This document shows, piece by piece, positions 1 through 7,713 of a DNA stretch of 64,000 bases. Within the stretch, counting starts at the first letter, position 1. Each line of letters opens with the position of its first letter. The translations under genes and the position numbers were made by a program. The notes below the pieces were generated by a model, which saw only the letters and a program-made list of their open reading frames with translations, searched no databases and was not told the DNA's origin. This DNA comes from Bacillus cereus G9842 (GTDB lineage: Bacteria > Bacillota > Bacilli > Bacillales > Bacillaceae_G), in the NCBI RefSeq assembly GCF_000021305.1, contig NC_011772.1:3200001-3264000 (forward strand). Reading direction: 5' to 3'.

Positions 1-309
1 AATCATATCAAAAGAATACCAAGGTTCCTGATTATTTTTTATAAATATTTCCTGTAACTCTACACTTAAATGAAATAATTCATCATATGTCTTATCATAT
101 TCTTTTTCACTCACATTAAATACATCTGGTATATCATGGGAATATATATATTCATCCGATCTATCTGGGGTATTGAAAAAGAATAATACCCCACCCTCTT
201 GGTTATAAATCTCTGCATTAAAATAAAAGATATCCCATTCTACGGGAATTGTATCATTTATTTTTTGCGCTATATTTTGATAGATTTTATTTAATTCTAA
301 TTCGAACAC
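1..309 (-). CDS. YezG/EsaG-type (DUF600) immunity protein, partial
   Basis: Partial gene; its 3' end lies left of the window. Translation from GTG at 309 gives 103 residues starting VFELELNKIYQNIAQKIN, with IPVEWD, an aromatic FYFN strand, YSHDIPD, FNVSEKEYD and a final QEPWYSFDM stretch. These are hallmarks of the YezG/DUF600 family, which includes S. aureus EsaG and neutralises YeeF/EsaD-type nuclease toxins in the cytoplasm. The GGAGG of its ribosome binding site lies in the last codons of the toxin tip upstream (stop 317-319), so the two are translationally linked. An ATG nearer the site is out of frame and hits a stop at once. Family call is confident; neutralising this particular toxin is inferred from adjacency. 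Confidence 0.85.
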   Translation of the reverse strand, partial: MFELELNKIYQNIAQKINDTIPVEWDIFYFNAEIYNQEGGVLFFFNTPDRSDEYIYSHDIPDVFNVSEKEYDKTYDELFHLSVELQEIFIKNNQEPWYSFDMI

Positions 310-316
310 TTTTACA

Positions 317-847
317 TCAACCTCCTGTTTTATTAAGTATTTCACGTATTACCTTACGTTGGCCTTCAATTTGGTATTTTATTTTAAATGAGTTTGGTCT
401 TAGCGATGAACCTAAGTATACTGGTTCAATTTTTACTGATACTTTTTTAGGAGGCTTCCCACCTAATGCATTAGCCCATTCTTTCTCCATATTATACCAT
501 TCTCCACCCGAACGATTAATTTGTTTATTTTGAGCGATTAAATTATCAATATCACCGGATCCATGGAATTGCGTCCCTATCAAGTGCCCACCATCATCAT
601 CAGGCAATCTATCTTCTCTTCCTGCAGCCACTTGCATTCCTGTGTTTCGTTTTCCTTTTTGAAGTATTAATCCTTCCGCCTCAACATCTACTATTCTACC
701 AAGCTCATCTGTTGTATATTTATAACCATCCTCAGTGATATAACGTACGTTTGGCGCAAGTTCTTTCCTTCCATTTTTTCCTTTAACAATGTGCTTCCCA
801 AGATCTTTCTCTTTTATTTCAGTTATCTTAGGAGTCTCACCCGTACC
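317..847 (-). pseudogene. Orphan T7SS toxin tip: YeeF/EsaD-like Endonuclease_NS_2 DNase domain
   Basis: An open frame of 176 codons after a stop at 848-850. It begins GTGETPKITEIKEKDLGKH and contains the nuclease core DRLPDDDGGHLIGTQFHGSG, then DNLIAQNKQIN, EWYNMEKEWANAL and the closing strand KVSVKIEPVYLGSSLRP. The DDDGGHLI motif with its catalytic His and the downstream Asn-rich helix define Endonuclease_NS_2, as in B. subtilis YeeF and S. aureus EsaD, which degrade DNA in rival cells. The N-terminal secretion and pre-toxin regions are absent and there is no ribosome binding site at the 5' end. An internal ATG at 637 would give only 106 aa and lose the front of the domain. It is therefore a displaced C-terminal toxin cassette, still followed by its immunity gene. 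Confidence 0.8.
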
Positions 848-901
848 CTATGTTGTAATCTTAAACCCTCACAATAAAAAAGCAAACCATGTAAAACCTT
901 A

Positions 902-2137
902 TTAAACTACTTCTTTTTCTTCCACTACCGGCAATTCATAAGCTGTTTTATATTTCATCATGCCATATACAATGTTTACAAGCCTTCTCATAATACATAC
1001 CAATGCTTGTCCTTTTGTTTTTCCTTCTTTAAGCTTCTTTTGATAGTACGCATGAAACACTGGATTTCGTGGCATCTTACTCCCTTTTGCTACTTGCACT
1101 TGCTGTACTGCTAAATTATAAAATAAAGCGTGTAGCGCCCTGTTTCCTTGTTTGCTTTTGTGTGTCTTACCTTTCCCACCAGAACCAAAGTAAACAGGTG
1201 CAATCCCCGCAAATCGTGCTAATTTATTGGCATTTGAAAATCGCCTTACATCCCCAATTTCTGCAATTAATGCCGATGCCGTCACAAGTTCTATTCCCGG
1301 CATCGTCTCTAATTGATAATCTAGTAGTTTTACTAGCTGGTTTAATTCTCTTTCGATGTATTTCATTTCCTTCTTTTTAAACTCAATGTCCCTTACAATA
1401 CTTCTTACTAAAAAATCTCGCGTTTCCTGATACTCTTTCATTGTTTGTCCATCTTCTTTTACAAGTTTTAATATTTCGCTTGCTTTCTTTACTGAACATG
1501 TATTGTTGCTAACATCTAATAAAAAAGCTGTTAATTGCTTTATATTAGCCCCCTCTAAACAAGAGGGTGACGGATATTGCTGCCAAAATGCTAATGCTGT
1601 TTTTCCATCTAACTCTGAGAAAAACTTTTTATAGCTTGGATAATGATGGTTTAATTGAATATGTAGTTGGTTCTTTAATGCACTTTGTGCTTTTACTAAT
1701 GCATTCCTTCTTGAAACTAGTTGTTGTATCGACCAAAATAAATCGTTTGGCTTTGCATCTGGTAATTGATTTAACTTATTTATTAGTATACGGGCTACGC
1801 ATTCCGCATCCCAACTATCATTTTTTTGTATCATCACTTGGCTCTTTCGTTCTAAAAATGATAAAGCTGGATTTACTTCTTTCACTACTTGTTCATGATC
1901 TACTAAATATTTCGCTAATGCTCTTCCATAACCGCCAACATCCTCTAAACCAAATACAACTGATAAACCATCACTCACATATGTCTCTACTTCTAATAAA
2001 AACTTCGAAAATGCAGATGGTTTATTCTCAAATTGTATTTCTCCTAATTTCTCTTGCCAACAATTAATAATAACAGCCGTATGATACTCCTTATGTAAAT
2101 CTACTCCTACATACAAATAGTTCTGTCTATTATGCAT
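902..2137 (-). CDS. IS110-family transposase
   Basis: A 411-aa protein with both IS110 domains. The N-terminal RuvC-like DEDD nuclease shows D13 in YVGVDLHKE, E65 in VFGLED, and Asp residues at about 107 and 110 in KNDSWDAECVA. The C-terminal Transposase_20 domain, about residues 270-370, shows MPGIELVTASALIAEIGD, ANKLARFAGIAP and GKTHKSKQGNRALH, the last carrying the conserved Ser. Length is normal (about 400-430 aa) and the frame is intact, so it may be active. Members of this family move their element using a structured bridge RNA made from a non-coding end. It lies between the orphan DNase tip and a serine recombinase. Confidence 0.92.
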   Translation of the reverse strand: MHNRQNYLYVGVDLHKEYHTAVIINCWQEKLGEIQFENKPSAFSKFLLEVETYVSDGLSVVFGLEDVGGYGRALAKYLVDHEQVVKEVNPALSFLERKSQVMIQKNDSWDAECVARILINKLNQLPDAKPNDLFWSIQQLVSRRNALVKAQSALKNQLHIQLNHHYPSYKKFFSELDGKTALAFWQQYPSPSCLEGANIKQLTAFLLDVSNNTCSVKKASEILKLVKEDGQTMKEYQETRDFLVRSIVRDIEFKKKEMKYIERELNQLVKLLDYQLETMPGIELVTASALIAEIGDVRRFSNANKLARFAGIAPVYFGSGGKGKTHKSKQGNRALHALFYNLAVQQVQVAKGSKMPRNPVFHAYYQKKLKEGKTKGQALVCIMRRLVNIVYGMMKYKTAYELPVVEEKEVV

Positions 2138-2290
2138 AACTCATCCCTCTATTCAATGATTTAGTCATATACAAAAATGTCGGCAACCTTAGTTCGAGCG
2201 TTCATCTTTCGATGCGCATAGGTACGCAAGCCTATCCATTTTTCATCTCTTTAGTAGTATGTATAGTAAAATGAGCTAATTTTTTAAGTG
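2138..2290 (-). ncRNA. Candidate bridge RNA / left end of the IS110 element
   Basis: Non-coding stretch directly upstream of the IS110 transposase. In the IS110 group the bridge RNA is made from this position. On the minus strand it contains several short self-complementary segments around GGATAGGCTTGCGTACC and GCATCGAAAGATG. I see the position and potential for structure only; I did not fold it or identify target- and donor-binding loops. Confidence 0.35.
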
Positions 2291-2293
2291 AGT

Positions 2294-3079
2294 TTATAAA
2301 ATAATTGCTGCATGTTGTCCTTTTGTTTGTATTTTCCCGTATTTATACATGCCACGATAAAAATTCTCTCTATCTAACATGCGTTTCACTTGTACTTTCG
2401 TAAATTGTTTACCTTTCGCTGTGCAGTAGCCTTCTACATTCAATTGTTCTGCCAATTGGGTAAGTGACCAATGTTTAAAAATGTGTCTTAACTCAAATAG
2501 TCTACGTACAACTACTGCTTTCCCAGCATCTACTTCTAACACCTTTTGTCCTTTTTTGGCCTTGTAGCCAAAAAGTACGCCACCACCTGCATATCCACCT
2601 CGTTCAGCCTTCTTCTTTCTACCTCTACTTAACTTCAATGCAATTTCAAGTCTTTGATATTGGTCTAATAGTTCTAACATGCCATTCACCAAAAAGTCAT
2701 TTGGATCATGTGTGTAAATACTATAGCTTGATTGTTCAATTGCCTTCACATCTACTTCATGTTTCTTTAGTTCTCGTTGTATCAATACTTTCGCCATATC
2801 AGAGCGCCACAATCGTGATGTATTCAACACAACAACATAGCTTACTTGTTTATACGCCATATCGGACAATAGCTCTTGTAGTCCATCACGTTCAACTGTT
2901 AATCCCTCTTCATCAACAGTCGCTCCGCTTAATCCTCTATCTTCATACACACGAAGTAGTTCTAAATTATTTTCGTTACAGTAACGTTCAATCTCTTCTA
3001 TTTGATACGCTAAACTATACCCATCACGTACTTGTCCTTCCGTTGAAACTCGTATGTAACCAACTACTTTCTTTCCCAT
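2294..3079 (-). CDS. Serine recombinase (resolvase plus short Recombinase domain)
   Basis: A 261-aa site-specific recombinase. The catalytic domain opens KKVVGYIRVSTEGQVRDGYS with the nucleophilic Ser about residue 12, followed by EDRGLSGATVDE, the Arg motif LNTSRLWRSDMAKVLIQREL and the long helix E. From about residue 165 a Recombinase (PF07508-like) domain follows (GVLFGYKAKKGQ, LTQLAEQLNVEGY) ending near residue 261. It lacks the zinc-ribbon and coiled coil of large phage integrases but matches the compact recombinases common in Firmicutes. Two ATGs are adjacent; the second (3079) sits at better distance from GGGAGGGG. It is not obviously truncated. Whether it belongs to the same element as the IS110 transposase 157 bp away is unknown. 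Confidence 0.85.
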   Translation of the reverse strand: MGKKVVGYIRVSTEGQVRDGYSLAYQIEEIERYCNENNLELLRVYEDRGLSGATVDEEGLTVERDGLQELLSDMAYKQVSYVVVLNTSRLWRSDMAKVLIQRELKKHEVDVKAIEQSSYSIYTHDPNDFLVNGMLELLDQYQRLEIALKLSRGRKKKAERGGYAGGGVLFGYKAKKGQKVLEVDAGKAVVVRRLFELRHIFKHWSLTQLAEQLNVEGYCTAKGKQFTKVQVKRMLDRENFYRGMYKYGKIQTKGQHAAIIL

Positions 3080-3093
3080 CATAAATCCCCTCC

Positions 3094-3167
3094 CGTTACA
3101 GTAATTTGAGTCCCTGTAACGTTTATCCGTTTTTTTGCGGATAACGTGTTCGTAACGTAAATCCGTT
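3094..3167. promoter_or_regulatory. Repeat cluster upstream of the recombinase (operator or crossover site)
   Basis: Three nested repeats are visible. CGTTACAG (3094-3101) and CTGTAACG (3114-3121) form a perfect inverted repeat. TTATCCG (3123-3129) and CGGATAA (3138-3144) form a second hairpin. A 16-bp motif, GTAACGTTTATCCGTT (3116-3131), recurs as GTAACGTAAATCCGTT (3152-3167), 36 bp later. This position suits a serine recombinase res/att site or an autoregulatory operator; the function is inferred. Confidence 0.45.
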
Positions 3168-3665
3168 AAAACGTACTTTACGATGACTTCAAAACATAAT
3201 ACAACCCTTTATTTTTACAATAGTTTTTTCTCTAGTAGTGTCGTACACTGTACAAAGCCACTACAGTTTATAAAATTTAACACTTAATACATTTATAAAA
3301 TTATACGTTTACCAACTTATTTCTACTCTAAAATGCAAAAAAGCACTTGTTGCCATAATTGACAATCAAGCGCTTTAAGTTCATCTGTTTTTAAGTAGCT
3401 TTAATTTATAAGTTTTATAATAATAGTATGACACCTTATATATATCGTGACAAATATTAATTTAAAACTAACGAGCTTGTACGAGTTCGTTAATTTTATG
3501 TCTCTTCCATGCGTTTATATTCATCTTTCGGTAAAATGTCATCTCACCTAAGCTCGCACCTCGTTTTCTGTTCTATCATTGTACGTAATACTCCATGATG
3601 GTACAACCATCATGGGTCTCTACTTTTAAACCACTTATTGTTTTTCTTTCCACTACAAATATACT
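3168..3665. other. Gene-poor interval between the recombinase and the toxin operon
   Basis: About 500 bp without an intact gene. It holds a minus-strand terminator-like hairpin (3345-3385), a coding-like scrap at 3478-3572, and a perfect 9-bp inverted repeat CCATGATGG/CCATCATGG (3593-3615). The scrap reads NRKRGASLGEMTFYRKM and continues to a stop, with stop codons directly upstream; it may be debris of another toxin or immunity gene, but I cannot name the family. Confidence 0.35.
3345..3385 (-). terminator. Rho-independent terminator, minus strand
   Basis: On the minus strand AAAGCGCTTG pairs (one mismatch) with CAAGTGCTTT across a 17-nt internal region, followed by six T. It lies downstream of the toxin/immunity operon and is the best candidate for its end. 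Confidence 0.5.
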
Positions 3666-4160
3666 TTATTTTTTATCTGGTGAATATACAATTATTCTCC
3701 CTTGTGGATATTCACCTTCCCATCCACAAGGCCATCCCCCAAGCTTATAAACCTCAAAGATTCTTTCATAAAAATTATCAACTTTTCCATTTACTAAACG
3801 ATTTAGTGCACACATATGTAAATCTCCAATTATTTCTTCAAAAATATCAATATATTGTAATACAAAATCACCTGGATAGTTCTCAGATGATTGAATAATC
3901 TCCCTTATAGGACGCTCCATAGAGTTTAAATCATGCTCATATAATTGTCCTATTATTTCCCCACCTTCTGAGGATTTAATATCTTCCCAAACGTTTTCAA
4001 CCTCATCCAAATCTTGAGACCATGCCAATTCTTGTGCTCTTTCATACTCATTAACCATAACAACATCACGATTTAGAAGGTTTTCATTATGAAAAAGTTG
4101 TAAATTTGTAATAAAATTAATAACCTCTTCGACTAATTGAGTGTTTTTTCCGTACTTCAT
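3666..4160 (-). CDS. Presumed immunity protein of the AHH-nuclease toxin
   Basis: A 164-aa acidic cytoplasmic protein without signal peptide or membrane segment. It is mostly helical in its first half (LVEEVINFITNLQLFHNE, ERAQELAWSQDLDEVENVW) and ends with an aromatic, Gly-rich segment, GGWPCGWEGEYPQG. I do not recognise a named family. Its ATG overlaps the TGA of the toxin gene as ATGA, the usual arrangement of a toxin and the immunity protein that must be made with it. The function is therefore inferred from context: binding and blocking the AHH nuclease tip in the cytoplasm of the producer. Confidence 0.65.
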   Translation of the reverse strand: MKYGKNTQLVEEVINFITNLQLFHNENLLNRDVVMVNEYERAQELAWSQDLDEVENVWEDIKSSEGGEIIGQLYEHDLNSMERPIREIIQSSENYPGDFVLQYIDIFEEIIGDLHMCALNRLVNGKVDNFYERIFEVYKLGGWPCGWEGEYPQGRIIVYSPDKK

Positions 4161-5857
4161 TTATTTATCCACCTTTCCCAAAGTTCTTCAGTAGCACCGC
4201 CACCTCTTTGCCAAATCTTTATTTCTTCATTTAATTTTGTTTTGTAAAACTTCTCAATACCAATTTCTAATACCTTTGATTTGTATAATGGCAAGCCACT
4301 TTCTGTACCTTTTTTTAATTTTTGTTGCAATTCAAATACTTGTTGTTCCAACTCCTTAATACTTTGATTGATATTTAATTTATCTAACTGATCTTTAACC
4401 ACATTATTATATACACTATGAAATCCTCTATGCCTAGACAAAGCACTTGGATCTTTTGCTGGTATCGGTAAAAATATCCCGTTATCAGCATGATCCATAT
4501 CCATTCCAATTTTCTTTAATACCGGATGATTTCTTAAATTTTTAGGTATTATATGTTGCGCCTGATATCCTTTCCGTGATGCAGAACGTGGAAGCCCCAT
4601 GGATTCCAATAAATTTTGCCCTAATTTTGTAGAACTACCTCCTGTAACCTTTCCAGGGGTACCTGGAATAAGTCTAGTAGCTTCACCCGTACCCTTAACC
4701 CCTCCACTACCCTTAGCAAGTTGATAAGCATCATCCTTAGCTGCCGTACTTGCCTTTGAAAACTTTCCGGCTACTTCTCCAACAGTTGAAGATTCTATAT
4801 AAGGAAACTTCATTCCTATTCCAGTATCCACCGTCCTAACTGCTACTGGAATAGGAGTATTTTTCATAGCATCTAGTGCATTTTTTAAAGTCTTATTTTC
4901 CTTAAGCGATTGTACCACATTTTTACCCAAATTTGGATTAAAACCAGGCATTCCTTCTTTGAATTTTAATAATTTGGCTAAATCAGCTAATTCACTCGTC
5001 CCTTTGAATGCTTTTACTCCTTTTCCTACTGCTCCAACAACTGGGATTGCGTCTAATCCACCAAAAATGATGTTTCCTACCCGCTCTTCTTGGCTCAATT
5101 TCCGGTGTGTTCCCCAGTCTTCTCCGTCGATACCGCTTTTTATTTGTACACCTCCGTATACTACTGCGGCAGCGGCCCCGAGTGGTGGGCAAAGGATTGT
5201 TGTGATGATGATTCCTACGCCTATTCCTATGTCTCGCACCATTTCTAGTTTTTTCTGTTCATCTTCTATCGATTTGTATTCAAATCCTCGTGTGGATGGG
5301 ACTACTTTCTTGTATTCTTCATAATTTAGTTTTGCATCTGGATTTCGTTTTTTTAGTTCTTTGTATTCCTCTCTCAGTACATTATCAAATGCAGGTGAAT
5401 CTTTAAAAATATCTTCTACTGTTATTTTATCTTTCTTCTTCTGTATTGTTTGTGGTACACTTCCGTAGCCCGCATGCGCACCTGGTAATACTGTCGTTGT
5501 TGTGGAGCCAATTCGGTTATTTGTTTCAAAACTGAGAATAGATGTATCTCTCACTTTTTGAGCGAATTTATCCATTTCTACTAAAAAAGGTTTATCTATA
5601 TGTTCAGAGACTAATCGCCCTGCTTCTCCGCAATATTTTTGTAATGTCGTATAACTATCAAGTAATTCCCCGATTTTTTGCGATTGATCTTTAGGATTAA
5701 AATGTATACTACCATCCGAGTCTAAATCTCGTATTCTTCCATCAATTCTTTTTAATGATTCATTTGCTTCCCGTAATTTCATGAGTGCATCTTTTGTAAT
5801 TCGATTCATACCATCTCCCATGTTTTGCCATGGTTCAGGTCTATATTTCACATCCAT
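4157..5857 (-). CDS. T7SS polymorphic toxin: pre-toxin TG domain plus AHH nuclease tip
   Basis: A 566-aa protein in three parts. Residues 1-110 form a helical, WXG100/LXG-like secretion region, although I see no clear LXG motif. Residues about 200-290 form a pre-toxin TG-type segment with two hydrophobic stretches (IGIGVGIIITTILCPPLGAA and LDAIPVVGAVGKGVKAF). The last 150 residues form an HNH-superfamily nuclease of the AHH group: GYQAQHIIPKNLRNHPVLKK, DNGIFLP, SRHRGFHSVYNN, where QAQH replaces the usual AHH. The linker KGTGEATR before the tip is also present in front of the orphan DNase at 317-847. It is expected to leave through the T7SS and cut nucleic acid in competitor cells. Immunity gene follows with an ATGA overlap. 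Confidence 0.82.
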   Translation of the reverse strand: MDVKYRPEPWQNMGDGMNRITKDALMKLREANESLKRIDGRIRDLDSDGSIHFNPKDQSQKIGELLDSYTTLQKYCGEAGRLVSEHIDKPFLVEMDKFAQKVRDTSILSFETNNRIGSTTTTVLPGAHAGYGSVPQTIQKKKDKITVEDIFKDSPAFDNVLREEYKELKKRNPDAKLNYEEYKKVVPSTRGFEYKSIEDEQKKLEMVRDIGIGVGIIITTILCPPLGAAAAVVYGGVQIKSGIDGEDWGTHRKLSQEERVGNIIFGGLDAIPVVGAVGKGVKAFKGTSELADLAKLLKFKEGMPGFNPNLGKNVVQSLKENKTLKNALDAMKNTPIPVAVRTVDTGIGMKFPYIESSTVGEVAGKFSKASTAAKDDAYQLAKGSGGVKGTGEATRLIPGTPGKVTGGSSTKLGQNLLESMGLPRSASRKGYQAQHIIPKNLRNHPVLKKIGMDMDHADNGIFLPIPAKDPSALSRHRGFHSVYNNVVKDQLDKLNINQSIKELEQQVFELQQKLKKGTESGLPLYKSKVLEIGIEKFYKTKLNEEIKIWQRGGGATEELWERWINK

Positions 5858-5890
5858 CTCGTTTTCATCCCCCCAGCCGTATGGTGATTT

Positions 5891-6217
5891 CTACAACTTA
5901 CTTAATATTTCACGTAATTGTTCGTCCTTTTCAAGCATTTCTACACATACATTCCCTACAACTGTCGCTGACCTAGAATAGTGTTCAGCCAATTCTAGTG
6001 TTTTGTGTAATATATCAGGATATTTTTCAATTACTCTCATCGCTTCACCTTTTTGATAAAAATCACAGCTTAATAAACTCTCAATATTCGTTCCAATGAC
6101 GTCTACATGGATTTTATATATATTTTCTAACTTCATTACTATATCTAGTAGTTCTTGAAAATTAACTAATACTTCTTCTCCACCACCAGAACCACTATCT
6201 CCCATTGATACTTGCAT
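5891..6217 (-). CDS. Small helical T7SS accessory protein
   Basis: A 108-aa protein with a Gly/Ser-rich N-terminus (MGDSGSGGGEE) followed by a long helical region, LLDIVMKLENIYKIHVDVIG, and a second, ILHKTLELAEHYSRSATVVG. Size and helical-hairpin character match WXG100-like partners that are co-secreted with, or chaperone, LXG-type toxins, but there is no WXG motif. It starts in a TAATG overlap with the stop of the DUF5081 gene and ends 33 bp before the toxin, so the three are almost certainly co-translated. Role as targeting partner of the toxin is inferred. Confidence 0.65.
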   Translation of the reverse strand: MQVSMGDSGSGGGEEVLVNFQELLDIVMKLENIYKIHVDVIGTNIESLLSCDFYQKGEAMRVIEKYPDILHKTLELAEHYSRSATVVGNVCVEMLEKDEQLREILSKL

Positions 6218-6936
6218 TATTGAATACCTCCTAACGAGAATTGTCTCGGGTCAATTAACTTTTTATATGGCATTTTTAACACGTCATACAATTTCTTATT
6301 AACCGCATAGAGGCTCACCCAGTCATATCGATTACGATCTACATCTATTTGAACGAAATCTTCTCCTTCAGTGAAATATAAGAAACATTCCCATTTTCCT
6401 CCTCTATTACTTCGAGGCCTCGTATACGTTTCTATCGCTATAACGTCTTTATTTGATAAATCTTTTTCCTCAAATGTTTGTTGTTCTGCCTCTGTCATTC
6501 TCTTTGAGAAAAATGTATCTTCTATTTCTCTCGGTTCTCTCAATAAGAAGGGTATGCGTGTTAATAATGAAAAATATACGTCCGGTTTTGGTATGTAGTC
6601 GATCTCGTATTTTTTATTTGGTTCTATTTCTGTTAATACAGCCACTCGGTCTTTATCCTCTTTTAAAAAGCCAATTAATACATTATTCATTCTCGTGTAT
6701 TCATGACAATTTTCATATTCCTTTAATAGTTCAATTATTTGAAAAGCTGCAGGGGTAATTCCATTTTCACTTGTAAGTAGGCCTTTTTCTTTTAAACTCG
6801 TAGTTGCTTTCGTGACACATTCTGCATCAAGTAAAATAATTGCGTCACGGTTTGGCAATCCAAATATATCGGTAACCCCAGCTGCACCTGCGAGAACATA
6901 TAATTCAGCAGGTGCAAAACTCATTTCTTTCCCCAT
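6217..6936 (-). CDS. EsaE/EspG-like T7SS chaperone (DUF5081 family)
   Basis: A 239-aa soluble protein. The N-terminus (SFAPAELYVLAGAAGVTDIFG) and the body (AIILLDAECVTKATTSLKEKGLL, YFSLLTRIPFLL, KWECFLYFTEGEDFVQIDVD) match, as I recall it, the DUF5081 group, to which S. aureus EsaE belongs. EsaE is an EspG-like chaperone that binds a toxin and its small partners and delivers them to the T7SS ATPase. No catalytic motif or signal peptide is visible. Its position between two small helical proteins and the toxin supports that role. Family call moderate; toxin binding is inferred. Confidence 0.65.
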   Translation of the reverse strand: MGKEMSFAPAELYVLAGAAGVTDIFGLPNRDAIILLDAECVTKATTSLKEKGLLTSENGITPAAFQIIELLKEYENCHEYTRMNNVLIGFLKEDKDRVAVLTEIEPNKKYEIDYIPKPDVYFSLLTRIPFLLREPREIEDTFFSKRMTEAEQQTFEEKDLSNKDVIAIETYTRPRSNRGGKWECFLYFTEGEDFVQIDVDRNRYDWVSLYAVNKKLYDVLKMPYKKLIDPRQFSLGGIQ

Positions 6937-6958
6937 TCTTTTATCCCTCGTTTCTCCA

Positions 6959-7264
6959 TCACAATTGTTTTATCGCCCTTACTTCCGATCTATCTCCGTA
7001 CGTTTGAATGCTTTTATCTAACTCTTTCAAAGCTTTCGTATGCCCTTCAAATGCCTCTACCATTTCTGAATTATATTGAATGATCAAATCAAGGTAACTT
7101 AAAAAAGCATCTCGCGTTTTTCCATTCCATTTCGCACCTGTGACATATGCTTTTAAGTCTTTCGCTTGGTTTAAAGAATCCTTCATACCATTTTCAATGT
7201 TTTGTGCGTAAGAAATGGCACTTGCAGTGTTACTTCCTATAATTTCAACCTCTTTACCACTCAT
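6959..7264 (-). CDS. WXG100-like T7SS protein (YwqI/YxiC-type)
   Basis: A 101-aa all-helical protein. The middle carries AKWNGKTRDAFLSYLDLI, a WxG-type turn between two helices, followed by a second amphipathic helix ending KALKELDKSIQTYG. This matches the helical-hairpin partners (DUF5344/YwqI type) encoded upstream of B. subtilis LXG toxins. The ATG at 7264 is preceded at 7 nt by GGAGGG; an in-frame start 15 bp upstream lies inside that site and is unlikely. It is expected to dimerise and act as the secretion-signal partner of the toxin. Confidence 0.72.
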   Translation of the reverse strand: MSGKEVEIIGSNTASAISYAQNIENGMKDSLNQAKDLKAYVTGAKWNGKTRDAFLSYLDLIIQYNSEMVEAFEGHTKALKELDKSIQTYGDRSEVRAIKQL

Positions 7265-7290
7265 GTTCGTTCCCTCCATTCTTTGTATGC

Positions 7291-7713
7291 TTAATGGATA
7301 AAGTTTTCAAATTCCTTTTTCTTTTCTTCAAAAGCCTTGGTCGCTGCAGCGTATGCTGACGCTTTCTCCGATTCTGCTTTCGCTTTATATTCCAAATACT
7401 TTGCATAAGCTGTACTTTTTGCAGATCCAATATCGCTTAATGCACTTTTAAAATAGGATAATACTGTATTTAAGTCTTCATCCTTTTCATGACGTTTTTG
7501 TTCAAATTCAACTGCCGGAATTTTATTAGCTTCTAAACCATTACTTTTACTCTCATACTCTCTCTTCGCTGATTCAGCCTCTTGAATGAATTGCTTTAAC
7601 TCTCTTTCTTTATCTTTTAAATAATCATGTAAATCATCATACCGATCTCGTTTCCTCGCACTTTCTGTAAAACCAGACGCATTTAAAAAAGCATTGTACA
7701 ATTCATCTAACAT
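7291..7713 (-). CDS. YwqH-like coiled-coil protein (DUF5082)
   Basis: A 140-aa protein, helical throughout, rich in Lys, Glu and Ala, with two coiled-coil blocks (residues about 25-65 and 95-138, e.g. ELKQFIQEAESAKREYESKS and KAFEEKKKEFENFI). Length and layout match YwqH, the first gene of the B. subtilis ywqHIJK toxin operon. Here it is likewise the first gene, with a strong GGGGGAG site before its ATG and 27 bp before the WXG100-like gene. Probable structural or targeting partner in T7SS toxin export; no enzymatic motif. Confidence 0.7.
   Translation of the reverse strand: MLDELYNAFLNASGFTESARKRDRYDDLHDYLKDKERELKQFIQEAESAKREYESKSNGLEANKIPAVEFEQKRHEKDEDLNTVLSYFKSALSDIGSAKSTAYAKYLEYKAKAESEKASAYAAATKAFEEKKKEFENFIH

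Larger units (their letters stand above)
850..2290 (-). mobile_element. IS110-family insertion sequence (approximate limits)
   Basis: The element consists of the transposase at 902-2137 plus non-coding ends. IS110 elements lack terminal inverted repeats and duplicate at most a few bases, so the limits are estimates. The left limit is set where homology with the toxin linker stops (849); the right limit is set just before the recombinase gene. About 155 bp of non-coding DNA upstream of the transposase start fits the long left end of IS110-group elements. I could not find a target duplication. Confidence 0.6.

Noticed and set aside
850..3167. IS110 transposase and serine recombinase as one composite transposon (IS607-like pair)
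   Set aside because: IS607 pairs a short serine recombinase with a TnpB-type protein, not with an IS110 transposase; there is no shared end or overlap, so they are treated as separate neighbours.
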